Part shown: positions 17,726 through 25,427 of the stretch, piece by piece | Position numbering within the stretch: position 1 is the stretch's first letter | Layout of the letters: each line of letters starts with the position of its first letter | Source of the DNA: an uncultured Oleiphilaceae bacterium | GTDB taxonomy: Bacteria > Pseudomonadota > Gammaproteobacteria > Pseudomonadales > Oleiphilaceae | DNA: 64,000 nt | Assembly (NCBI GenBank): GCA_913060665.1 | Contig: CAJXUY010000001.1 | Span: 62,001-126,000 of the forward strand | Reading direction: 5' to 3' | Translations under genes and position numbers: made by a program | The notes under the pieces: model-generated | What the model was told of the DNA's origin: nothing | Seen by the model: the letters and a program-made list of their open reading frames with translations, nothing else | Database searches by the model: none

Positions 17726-18674
17726 ATGACAATTAAAGTAGGAATCAACGGCTTTGGCCGTATGGGGCGCTTGACCATGAGAGCAGCATTTGACTGGGAT
17801 GATATTGATATCGTTCAAATCAATGACCCGGCAGGCGATGCGGCGACATTGGCGCACTTGCTCACCTTCGATTCAGTGCATGGCATTTGGCACCATGAAG
17901 CGAGTCATGAAGGCGAAACCATGCTTGTTGCAGGTAAGCGCATTACCTGTTCTCAAAATAAAAGCATTGCAGAAACCGATTGGTCTGGCTGTGATGTCGT
18001 CATAGAAGCAAGCGGTAAAATGAAAACCAAAGCCTTGCTTCAGTCTTATTTGGATCAGGGCGTGAAGCGTGTTGTCGTGACAGCGCCTGTGAAAGAAGAA
18101 GGCGTGCTAAATGTCGTGATGGGAGTTAATGACCAGCTATATAATAGAGAACAGCATCCAATTGCTAGGCATTGTACATGGCTCAATGACCACCATTCAT
18201 GACATCACCAATACACAAACCATATTGGATGCACCACATAAAGATTTGCGTCGTGCACGCGCTTGCGGCATGAGTTTAATTCCCACCACAACGGGTTCTG
18301 CGACCGCGATTACCCACATCTTTCCTGAATTAAAAGGTAAGTTGAATGGCCATGCAGTGCGTGTACCCTTAGCTAATGCCTCAATTACCGATTGCGTATT
18401 CGAAGTGAGTCGTGCAACGACCCCGGAAGAGGTTAACGATTTCTTACAGGCAGCGGCAGAAAACGAACTAAAAGATATCATGGGCTACGAGGAGCGGCCT
18501 CTTGTTTCAATTGACTATAAGACCGATCCACGATCAAGCATCATCGATGCGCTATCGACCATGGTCGTCAACGGTACTCAAGTGAAGCTCTATGCCTGGT
18601 ATGACAATGAATGGGGCTATGCAAATCGTACTGCCGAGTTAATGCGTATGGTCGGCCAGATGGATAAGGAGTAA
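17726..18674 (+). pseudogene. gapdh: Glyceraldehyde-3-phosphate dehydrogenase of the ArsJ pathway, active-site deletion
   Basis: The N-terminal NAD-binding half (17726 to about 18164: IKVGINGFGRMGRL, VVVTAPVKEEG) and the catalytic-half remainder ([17 protein letters not shown] to the end at 18674, with [10 protein letters not shown]) are both well conserved but lie in different frames. At the junction (about 18161-18166) NREQHPI runs directly into LGIVHGS. The segment of about 20 residues that normally sits there, with the SCTTNC active-site motif, is gone. A deletion of roughly 60 bases explains both the missing motif and the frame change. In the ArsJ system this enzyme makes 1-arseno-3-phosphoglycerate for export; this copy cannot. 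A frame-2 ATG at 18129 could start a useless C-terminal peptide. Confidence 0.88.
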
Positions 18675-18679
18675 GCCTG

Positions 18680-19915
18680 ATGGGATGGCTAGCGCAACTG
18701 TCTCCTGAAATCCGCCAATACATGGTCGTAACGGGTAACTATTGGGCCTTTACGCTCACGGATGGAGCGCTGCGAATGCTGGTAGTGCTCTATTTTCATG
18801 GGCTGGGTTACAGCCCATTAGAAATTGCCATGCTGTTTATTTTCTATGAAATATTCGGCGTAATCACCAATCTAATCGGGGGTTGGCTGGGTGCCCGTTT
18901 AGGCCTGAACCGGACCATGAATATTGGTTTATTTATGCAGGTTGCAGCACTGGGTATGCTGTTAGTGCCAGCAAGCTTATTAACCGTGCCTTGGGTGATG
19001 GCTGCACAAGCTTTATCGGGTATTGCCAAAGACCTCAATAAAATGAGTGCTAAGAGCTCGATTAAGCTTTTGGTGCCTTCAGATGCACAGGGTCAGCTCT
19101 ATAAATGGATTGCAATCCTGACGGGTTCCAAGAATGCGCTTAAAGGTGCAGGTTTCTTTTTGGGTGGCGTATTGCTCACACTGGTCGGTTTTAAAGGGGC
19201 GGTTCTGGGTATGGCAATTATGCTGGCCATTGTATGGTTGTTTAGTATTTTATCGTTGAAGAAAGACTTAGGGAAAGCCAAGAATAAGCCTAAGTTCACT
19301 GAAATATTTTCTAAAAGTCGCGCGATCAACTATTTATCGGCCGCACGTATGTTCTTGTTTGGCTCACGTGATGTTTGGTTTGTAGTCGCTTTACCGGTTT
19401 ATCTGGCCAGTGAATTCGGTTGGGATCATTGGACCGTGGGGGGATTTCTGGCGACATGGGTGATTGGGTATGGCTTTGTGCAAGGTATTGCCCCAAAACT
19501 CACAGGCAAAAACTCTGGTAAAGTACCTGATGGTAGACACGCTTTAGGCTGGGCCATTGCGCTAGGTGTTATGCCGGTACTGATAGCACTCGCGTTTCAT
19601 TTTCAATGGTACACACAGGAAGTGCTGATCGGCGGCTTACTCATATTTGGTGCGCTGTTCGCCATTAACTCGTCCCTCCATAGCTATTTAATTGTGAGTT
19701 ATGCCGGGGAAGATGGCGTATCTCTGGATGTCGGATTTTATTACATGGCCAATGCCATGGGGCGCTTGATTGGCACAGTATTATCGGGTTGGCTTTATCA
19801 GGATTACGGGTTGTCGGTATGCCTGTGGGTTTCCGCTGGCTTTATCTTACTCACATCGCTGATATCCCTCGGATTGCCAAAACATCAACCACAAACCACA
19901 GGCCAACTATCATGA
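18680..19915 (+). CDS. arsJ: Organoarsenical efflux permease ArsJ (MFS)
   Basis: A 411-residue major-facilitator transporter matching ArsJ. It opens with QYMVVTGNYWAFTLTDGALRMLVVLYF and has an ALSGIAKDLNKMSAKSSIK loop, a GSKNALKGAGFF helix and GVSLDVGFYYMANAMGRLIGT near the end; about eleven to twelve membrane helices are visible. ArsJ exports 1-arseno-3-phosphoglycerate made by a partner GAPDH from arsenate. The gene is intact although the adjacent gapdh is broken, so it might still work with a housekeeping GAPDH. It begins 5 bases after gapdh and overlaps the next gene by four bases. Confidence 0.92.
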   Translation: MGWLAQLSPEIRQYMVVTGNYWAFTLTDGALRMLVVLYFHGLGYSPLEIAMLFIFYEIFGVITNLIGGWLGARLGLNRTMNIGLFMQVAALGMLLVPASLLTVPWVMAAQALSGIAKDLNKMSAKSSIKLLVPSDAQGQLYKWIAILTGSKNALKGAGFFLGGVLLTLVGFKGAVLGMAIMLAIVWLFSILSLKKDLGKAKNKPKFTEIFSKSRAINYLSAARMFLFGSRDVWFVVALPVYLASEFGWDHWTVGGFLATWVIGYGFVQGIAPKLTGKNSGKVPDGRHALGWAIALGVMPVLIALAFHFQWYTQEVLIGGLLIFGALFAINSSLHSYLIVSYAGEDGVSLDVGFYYMANAMGRLIGTVLSGWLYQDYGLSVCLWVSAGFILLTSLISLGLPKHQPQTTGQLS

Positions 19916-20238
19916 GTTTCTTTTGGTTTATTCTGGCGGCACTGTTTGAGATAGCTGGCTGCTATGCCTTTTGGATGTGGTATAAACTGGATAAAAGTAT
20001 TTATTGGCTGATTCCTGGCATTATCTCACTTGCGCTGTTTGGCTGGATACTATCATTGGTTGAAGCCTCATTTGCCGGGAGAGCCTACGCAGCCTATGGC
20101 GGCATTTATATTATGATGTCTTTATTATGGGCAGCCCTTGTTGAAAAACACCTACCCAACCTATGGGATGGTTTGGGAGCAAGCTTATGCATCATAGGTG
20201 CACTGATTATTTTCTTTAACGCGCATCAAGCAACCTAA
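19912..20238 (+). CDS. ynfA: YnfA/UPF0060-family small membrane protein
   Basis: A 108-residue protein with four membrane helices, starting at the ATG that overlaps the arsJ stop (ATGA). Family markers are FALLAALFEIAGCYAFWMW-like helix 1 (here ILAALFEIAGCYAFW), the AYAAYGGIYI segment and LWDGLGASLCIIGA. The family resembles small multidrug transporters but its substrate is not established. Translational coupling to arsJ places it in the arsenic operon, an arrangement that hints at a metal(loid)-related task. Confidence 0.88.
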   Translation: MSFFWFILAALFEIAGCYAFWMWYKLDKSIYWLIPGIISLALFGWILSLVEASFAGRAYAAYGGIYIMMSLLWAALVEKHLPNLWDGLGASLCIIGALIIFFNAHQAT

Positions 20239-20252
20239 AGCGAGCAACAGCA

Positions 20253-20639
20253 ATGAGCCAAACAATTAGCAAACTGGCAAAGAAGCTCAATATAAGCGTA
20301 GAAATCGTGCGCTTCTATGAGCGTAAAGGGCTAATTTCGCAACCTGAAAAGCCAACGCATGGGTATCGTCACTACCCAGAAGAAACTGCTGATCGAATCC
20401 GGTTTATCCATCGCTCAAAAGAACTAGGATTCACTTTGGATGAAATTGGTCGCTTGCTCAGTTTAGCGGACTCTCCTTGTAGCCAGGTGCAAGCACTTGC
20501 TGAAGATAAATTAGCTATGGTGCAGTCCAAAATGAAAGGCCTTAAACGCTTGGAAAAGGCACTTGAGGCTTTGCTTTCCCAGTGCAATAATAATGATGAT
20601 GACACTCATTGCCCCATCATCGACTCTCTCCAGCCCTAA
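20253..20639 (+). CDS. merR: Mercury-responsive regulator MerR
   Basis: A 128-residue MerR-family activator. The winged helix-turn-helix (residues 4-70: SVEIVRFYERKGLI, GYRHYPEETADRIRFI) is followed by the dimerisation helix. The mercury ligands are Cys76, Cys111 and Cys120, with exactly the 35- and 9-residue spacings of the three mercury-binding cysteines of Tn501 MerR. The C-terminal CPIID loop also agrees. It is co-directional with merT and merP rather than divergent as in Tn501-type operons. It probably binds the dyad at 20660-20675 just downstream. Confidence 0.93.
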   Translation: MSQTISKLAKKLNISVEIVRFYERKGLISQPEKPTHGYRHYPEETADRIRFIHRSKELGFTLDEIGRLLSLADSPCSQVQALAEDKLAMVQSKMKGLKRLEKALEALLSQCNNNDDDTHCPIIDSLQP

Positions 20640-20653
20640 TTTCATTTTGCGTC

Positions 20654-20685
20654 TTGACTCTGTACCTATGTACGGCATTTATAAT
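20654..20685 (+). promoter_or_regulatory. merT promoter with MerR operator
   Basis: The -35 box is TTGACT (20654-20659) and the -10 box TATAAT (20680-20685). Between them lies the dyad CTGTAC-CTAT-GTACGG, close to the known MerR operator. The spacer is 19-20 bases, longer than optimal, as required for MerR-type activation by DNA untwisting. Confidence 0.85.
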
Positions 20686-20718
20686 CGCTATTAAGGGGAA
20701 TGAATTCTTAGAGCGGAG

Positions 20719-21072
20719 ATGTTTATGTTCAACAACAATACTAATTGGTCGATTGTAGGAGGTGTTGCGGCTGCAATTGGTGCCAGTTTATGTTGCGCAG
20801 GGCCGCTTATTTTACTGTCTATTGGTGTAAGCGGAGCCTGGATTGCTAATCTTACTGCTATGGAGCCTTACAGGCCTTATTTTATTGTTGCGGCAGTAGC
20901 ATTATTTGGTTGGGCAGGCTGGCAAGTATTTAAACCGATTTCGCTGTGTAAACCCGGTACCGCATGTGCTTTACCTGCAACCCGTAAAAAACGACAGTTT
21001 ATATTTATACTTGCCCTCATTGTTGCAGTAGGGTTTGTCAGCAGCCCTTATTGGATTCCGTTGTTTGCCTAA
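20719..21072 (+). CDS. merT: Mercuric ion transport protein MerT
   Basis: A 117-residue inner-membrane protein with three hydrophobic helices. The first helix carries the vicinal Cys pair in ASLCCAGPLILLSIG, and the cytoplasmic loop has the second pair (CKPGTAC), as in MerT. MerT takes Hg(II) from periplasmic MerP and passes it inward, normally to mercuric reductase. No merA follows here. It is the first gene after the MerR-controlled promoter; merP follows 15 bases later. An ATG two codons downstream is an equally good start. Confidence 0.93.
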   Translation: MFMFNNNTNWSIVGGVAAAIGASLCCAGPLILLSIGVSGAWIANLTAMEPYRPYFIVAAVALFGWAGWQVFKPISLCKPGTACALPATRKKRQFIFILALIVAVGFVSSPYWIPLFA

Positions 21073-21087
21073 CTAAAGAGAGACACT

Positions 21088-21378
21088 ATGAAAAAGCTAA
21101 TTGTTGTATCACTCGCGCTCTTGTTTAGTAGTTTTGTGCTAGCAGAAGAACAAAAAGCAACTCTGCATATACCTTCGATGAACTGTACTATGTGCCCCAT
21201 TACGGTCAAAAAGGCACTAGAGAAGGTCGAAGGTGTATCCAGAGCTGAAGTAAGCTATGACACAAAACAAGCCGTCGTTATGTTTGATAACAAGCAAACC
21301 AAGATCGAGGCACTAATCAATGCAACGACGAATGCAGGTTACCCATCTCAGTTAAAGGGGGATATTTCTGGTGAGTAA
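21088..21378 (+). CDS. merP: Periplasmic mercury-binding protein MerP
   Basis: A 96-residue protein with a signal peptide (about residues 1-19, cut after VLA) and a single heavy-metal-associated domain. The metal motif is MNCTMCPITVKKAL, the MerP form of GMTCxxC. It captures Hg(II) in the periplasm and hands it to MerT. It is co-directional with merT and overlaps the next small gene by eight bases. Confidence 0.94.
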   Translation: MKKLIVVSLALLFSSFVLAEEQKATLHIPSMNCTMCPITVKKALEKVEGVSRAEVSYDTKQAVVMFDNKQTKIEALINATTNAGYPSQLKGDISGE

Positions 21379-21586
21379 TTCCGTCGTCTTAGAATCAGAA
21401 TTGACCTGTCCTGAATGTGGTCACAAAAAACTCGAAACCATGCCGACTGATGCTTGTCAGTGGTTTTATGAATGCGAACAATGCCACACACTGTTGAAGC
21501 CGAAAACAGGAAACTGTTGCGTTTATTGCTCTTACGGAACAGTACCTTGCCCTCCAATACAGCAAGAAAAACCATGTTGCTCCTGA
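21371..21586 (+). CDS. GDCCVxC-domain cysteine-rich protein of mer operons
   Basis: A 71-residue protein starting at a GTG that overlaps the merP stop. It is rich in Cys: LTCPECGHKKLETMPTDACQWFYECEQC, then GNCCVYCSYGTVPCPP, which is the GDCCVxC signature with Asp replaced by Asn, and a terminal CC pair. Proteins of this family are regular companions of mer genes; a metal-binding role is likely but unproven. It is the last gene of the mer set here. Confidence 0.85.
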   Translation: MSNSVVLESELTCPECGHKKLETMPTDACQWFYECEQCHTLLKPKTGNCCVYCSYGTVPCPPIQQEKPCCS

Positions 21587-21728
21587 TTTCATATCGATCG
21601 AGGCAGAAAGCTTCAACGATTAATTTCTATACGGAATCTCAAATATCATATTAGCTACCTGAATTTGTGTGGTTAAAAAAGTCTGCTTTTTGAAGACAGT
21701 CGATCAAAATAAAAACGAGAACTTTTAG

Positions 21729-21761
21729 TCAGCTTTGCCTCAATTTGTCATGCAAAGCTGA
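21729..21761 (+). terminator. Hairpin downstream of the mer genes
   Basis: TCAGCTTTGC (21729-21738) is the perfect complement of 21752-21761, with a 13-base loop. No clear T run follows, so it may be a weak or Rho-assisted terminator. Confidence 0.4.
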
Positions 21762-21819
21762 ACTGAGGGAAGATTAAAATTTGGCCAATTATTAAGCAAG
21801 TAACTCTAAGCTGCAATAG

Positions 21820-22668
21820 ATAAGCTGTCACTCATCACCCTCCTTAAACTTATGTGGCAATGATGTGCTGACAGAGTTAGCTGATACTATAAATAGTATG
21901 TCAGCCGCTAACGAATTAATTCGAGAGGAACATTTAGCGACAATTGCAATGCATGAAAAACTTTGCCGGTATGAATATCTGGCTACACTTGAAATTATAG
22001 CAACAGCTTTAGCCAATAAGTTAAATGCCCCACTAAATAATCTGAAAGGCAATGCAAATTATATTGAGATGTCTAGTATTTCATCATTAGATGCCATTCA
22101 CAGTGCTCGCTCAGTACGAGAGGATGCAGAGATAATATCTAATATAATACAACAGTTTCTTGTGTTCACCCGTCAACCCAAACCAATAGTTTACCCAAAC
22201 GATATTAGTGTGCTAACCAGTCAAGTCATAAATAAATTACAACTTATGGCTAACCATCAAGATGTAAAAATTAAAATTACTGAGCATGGAGATTTACCCC
22301 TAGTTGATGTTGATCCAGAACAAATAAAACATGTGTTAGAGAACCTTATCATTAATGGTATACAAGCCATGCCTGGTGGAGGAAGGCTTGAAGTCAATCT
22401 ACAGGTTCAAAAAAGAACTTCAGAATTGGGCCATTTAAAAAAATTGTACATAGTTATTCAGGTTAAAGATGAGGGAATTGGTATAATAGCTGATAAAATA
22501 GAATATATCTTTGATCCATTTATTACCACAACAGAAACAAATCACGGTATAGGTTTAGGCCTAACCATCGCTAACGGAATTGTACAAAAGCATAAAGGAT
22601 GGATAGAAGTGCAATCAGAAATAAATGCTGGCTCTTGTTTTTCGGTTTATATTCCAATAGAGGGCTAG
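21820..22668 (+). pseudogene. Sensor histidine kinase, 5'-truncated and lacking the phospho-acceptor His
   Basis: The frame opens abruptly after a stop at 21817 with the tail of a HAMP-like helix (GNDVLTELADTINSM), then a coiled coil, a DHp-like helix pair and a complete HATPase domain. The HATPase has the N box VLENLIINGIQAMPGG, DEGIGI, and GIGLGLTIANGIVQKHKG. Membrane segments and the sensor domain are missing. In the DHp helix the usual A-H-E-I-N-N-P-L is A-N-K-L-N-A-P-L, so the phosphorylated His and its neighbouring acid are both absent. GTG at 21865 is a possible start. It has no response regulator beside it and is most likely a relic beheaded by the mer insertion. Confidence 0.72.
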
Positions 22669-22765
22669 AAGAAACGGGAGGCAGTTTGACAAAAGAGACA
22701 CACATTATTATGCACCATCAACTCTTATACTCGGATAATCACAAACCGCAACAGAAATTATTCTG

Positions 22766-23782
22766 TTATGATTGATCATTTAACAGACTCGTTATTCGGT
22801 TAATTAATGGATGGCCAACGTTGTCATTAAATAACTGCCCCTCATCGATGTACTCCCAAACTATTGTGTCACTTTTCCAGCCTCCTTGCTTTTTGATCGT
22901 CTCAAAATCTACGTCTTCTCGTGCGGAACTCGTGGCTAACCCTCGACGAAAGCTGTGGCTACTTAAATCAGCTACAAAGTCAAAGCCGCAAGCTTTACCT
23001 ATCACTTTTAACAAATCATTGATCGAACCGGGACTCATCGCTTTCGGTTGCAACTGCCCCCAACGATTTACCGGTCTGAATACGGGGCCTTCTGTAATAT
23101 CTGAGTCAGCAAGCCATTCCTTCAGAGAAGTGACTGGGCAGATAGTTTTATTTCCATAAGGAATAGCCCTTTGCATGCCCTTTCCTTCTTGATCTGTTTT
23201 AGATTTAGGCAGTTCAATAATGAGCCCTTCAGACTCCCAGCTAAGATGCCCTACTTCTATCATTACTAATTCACTGCGACGAAACCCGCCAAAGTACGCA
23301 ATGAGCAGAAGCGCCTTGTCGCGTGTTCTTTTTATTGATGGCGCTTGTTGCTTCAAGTGGGTAAGCATGGTGACCATGTCTTGCAAGCGTAATGCTTGTG
23401 CTTTCTTTTTGGGCTTACCGTGAGTTCTGCCAATGCCCTTTAGTGTTTTTCTTGCTGTTGGGTCTTGGACTGGGTCATTAAAACCCTGAAACCGATGCCA
23501 CTGGCTGAGTGCTGTTAATCTCACTTCTAATGTGCGTGTATTTAAGCTTTCTGCATGTTCAACCAAGTAGCGAATTAAGGTTTCACTGTCTGTGGGGAGT
23601 CGCCCGCCCCATCGTTCAAAGTGGCGAATAGCTGAGCGGTAGGTTTTACGAGTATTGTCTGACGTTGCAGCTTGAAGGTACTGCTGATGTTTTACTTCTA
23701 ACGTTGGCAACGACGAGGCCCCGCCAGATAACAAATCATTTTTACTGCCTAGTTGTTTTGAATCGTTATCTATTTCTTTCAT
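22766..23782 (-). CDS. Tyrosine recombinase/integrase (left copy of the island-flanking pair)
   Basis: A 338-residue site-specific recombinase with an N-terminal SAM-like domain (about 30-115: NTRKTYRSAIRHFERW) and a catalytic domain. Visible active-site elements are Arg in GGFRRSELV, Lys in PKSKTDQEGKG, the HxxR box in SSHSFRRGLA, GGWKSD and Tyr in VWEYIDEG. The gene is intact. A closely related copy, cut by a transposon, lies at 60583-61491 in the same orientation; the two enclose the 38-kb hydrocarbon island. A 31-bp repeat about 85 bases upstream (23868-23898), also found at 6901-6931, may be its binding or attachment site. Confidence 0.92.
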   Translation of the reverse strand: MKEIDNDSKQLGSKNDLLSGGASSLPTLEVKHQQYLQAATSDNTRKTYRSAIRHFERWGGRLPTDSETLIRYLVEHAESLNTRTLEVRLTALSQWHRFQGFNDPVQDPTARKTLKGIGRTHGKPKKKAQALRLQDMVTMLTHLKQQAPSIKRTRDKALLLIAYFGGFRRSELVMIEVGHLSWESEGLIIELPKSKTDQEGKGMQRAIPYGNKTICPVTSLKEWLADSDITEGPVFRPVNRWGQLQPKAMSPGSINDLLKVIGKACGFDFVADLSSHSFRRGLATSSAREDVDFETIKKQGGWKSDTIVWEYIDEGQLFNDNVGHPLINRITSLLNDQS

Positions 23783-23867
23783 GGCGCTAAATCTCTCGTA
23801 TTCTGCTTTTGTACTGCCGTTACAGCGAGTTTGTTAAATAATACTAATTATAACCTACGATAATCAC

Positions 23868-23898
23868 TGATAACGAATGGATGAGTATTTTTAGCTTA
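23868..23898 (+). repeat. 31-bp direct repeat, copy 2 (att-like)
   Basis: Partner of 6901-6931 (28 of 31 identical). It lies in the 5' flank of the minus-strand recombinase gene. Confidence 0.5.
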
Positions 23899-24113
23899 TA
23901 ATATTTGCATTACCTTAATGCGAATGAATATTAATTGCTATACGCCAAAACTACGACCTTTTGGAATAAACCCTAGCTGAGTGATATGTAAATAATTCTC
24001 ATTTGCTAAAAGCAATTTAGTCTGTTTGTTTAAAAATAGCCCTTAAATAAAGATAACTAACCGTGCTTTTATATAAATCGTACACGGTACACAGGGATAT
24101 AGAAGACAAGTTA

Positions 24114-24124
24114 CCCCCCCCCCC
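24114..24124. repeat. C11 homopolymer tract in the promoter region of the desaturase operon
   Basis: Eleven consecutive C residues, 174 bases upstream of the reductase start, within an otherwise AT-rich gene-free stretch (23783-24298). Long homopolymers in promoter regions can vary in length by slipped-strand mispairing. The stretch otherwise holds the 31-bp repeat and the dyad at 24223-24240. Confidence 0.75.
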
Positions 24125-24222
24125 TACTTTATAGGTAATAAAACTAAATATTTACTTCATCTCACACTACGAAATGATAGTTCTCACCCCTTATTAGTCA
24201 AAATAAGCCCTACCATACACTC

Positions 24223-24240
24223 AGTGTACACTTGTATACT
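24223..24240 (+). promoter_or_regulatory. DesT/FabR-like operator dyad
   Basis: AGTGTAC-ACTT-GTATACT is a near-perfect dyad with a 4-base centre. It closely follows the Pseudomonas DesT operator pattern (AGTGAAC-GCTT-GTTGACT), which governs the desCB acyl-CoA desaturase genes. The same gene types lie directly downstream, starting at 24299. No desT gene is visible in the window. Confidence 0.55.
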
Positions 24241-24298
24241 TAAGGTCTTTAAAACATAGAATCTAAACAAAAAAGAAGACTACCAAGGTGTAATTAAA

Positions 24299-25408
24299 AT
24301 GCGAACACTACAAGCCTTTTCCAACAAATTTTGGCAGCATAATGGACAACTACAAAACTATATTGACTTTATATTATGTGAAATAGACCCTCTCTTTAGT
24401 CGCCAGCGCATTGGTGCTGAAGTTTTTCAAATTATCAATGAAGCAGAAAATACAAAAACATTCATACTACGCCCACCTAGTCGCTGGGAGGGTTTCAAAC
24501 CAGGGCAGTATATAAGCGTTGAGCTTGAAATTAATGGCGTTAGAATGCGTCGTAATTATTCTATTTCATCATCTCCCAAGCTATTCAGAGAAAAACAACT
24601 TTTCAGCATTACGGTAAAGGAAATTGATGGAGGCATTGTATCCACTTATTTAAATAATGGCGTTCAAACTAAGGATGTAGTTTATATAAGTGCAGCTAGT
24701 GGTAGTTTTGGTATGGATGATTTGCAGAGTATTGACACAAACGTCCCCTTATCGAGTACGCTATTTGTTGCTGCCGGAAGTGGAATTACGCCTATTATGT
24801 CAATGATTGAGCACATCAAAGAATATAACCCTGACACTGTATTTACTTTAGTTTATTACACCACTAATAAAGAGCAGCAAATCTTTTCAAAGCGATTAAA
24901 TGGGCTTAAGGATTTACTGCCAAACTTTTCATTTATTCCCCACTTAACGGAGAGTGAAGGCTATATAACAAAAGAACAACTAAAATCCGATTGCCCCGAT
25001 ATTACTACACGAAACATATACCTTTGTGGCCCACAAGCTTTTATGGATTCAACTAAGGAATATGCTTCTGATTTAGGCGTTTCTGATACAGCACTAAAAT
25101 TTGAAAGTTTTGGATCATCACCAAATACTTTAACTTATAACTCTGAGAAAGAAGGTGTAGTTAATTTTACACAGTCAGGTAACTCCATCCAGTCAAAGGG
25201 TGATAAAACACTACTGGAACTCGCTGAGCTTTCAGGGCTTAACCCAAAATACGGTTGTCGTAATGGCATCTGCTTTGAGTGTAAATGCAGTCGTATTGAT
25301 GGACAAGTATTGAACAGGTTAACAGGTGAATTAATTCCGGAAGATCAAAGCCAAATTCAATCTTGCATATCTGTACCCGTTGGAAATGTATCAATTAGCG
25401 ATTTATAA
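24299..25408 (+). CDS. Ferredoxin-type reductase for fatty-acid desaturase (DesC-like)
   Basis: A 369-residue electron-transfer protein. The FAD-binding domain carries RRNYSISSSP near residue 83, the NAD(P)H-binding domain has AAGSGITPIMSMI and YLCGPQAFM, and the C-terminal plant-type [2Fe-2S] domain has ligands in YGCRNGICFECKC plus a later Cys in QSCIS. It would pass electrons from NAD(P)H to the di-iron desaturase encoded 20 bases downstream. The order reductase-desaturase and the upstream DesT-like dyad match Pseudomonas desCB. Acting on acyl-CoAs, the pair would adjust membrane unsaturation, useful when growing on hydrocarbons. Confidence 0.86.
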   Translation: MRTLQAFSNKFWQHNGQLQNYIDFILCEIDPLFSRQRIGAEVFQIINEAENTKTFILRPPSRWEGFKPGQYISVELEINGVRMRRNYSISSSPKLFREKQLFSITVKEIDGGIVSTYLNNGVQTKDVVYISAASGSFGMDDLQSIDTNVPLSSTLFVAAGSGITPIMSMIEHIKEYNPDTVFTLVYYTTNKEQQIFSKRLNGLKDLLPNFSFIPHLTESEGYITKEQLKSDCPDITTRNIYLCGPQAFMDSTKEYASDLGVSDTALKFESFGSSPNTLTYNSEKEGVVNFTQSGNSIQSKGDKTLLELAELSGLNPKYGCRNGICFECKCSRIDGQVLNRLTGELIPEDQSQIQSCISVPVGNVSISDL

Positions 25409-25427
25409 ATATTAAAAAGGTAACGTC

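Noticed and set aside
18129-18202. Separate gene starting at 18129
   Set aside because: The first residues are out-of-frame gapdh sequence; only the part after the deletion is homologous, so this is the second half of one broken gene.
20253-20639. Regulator of the arsenic operon or a copper/zinc MerR
   Set aside because: The three Cys have the exact 35- and 9-residue spacing of the mercury MerR ligands and the adjacent promoter has the mer dyad.
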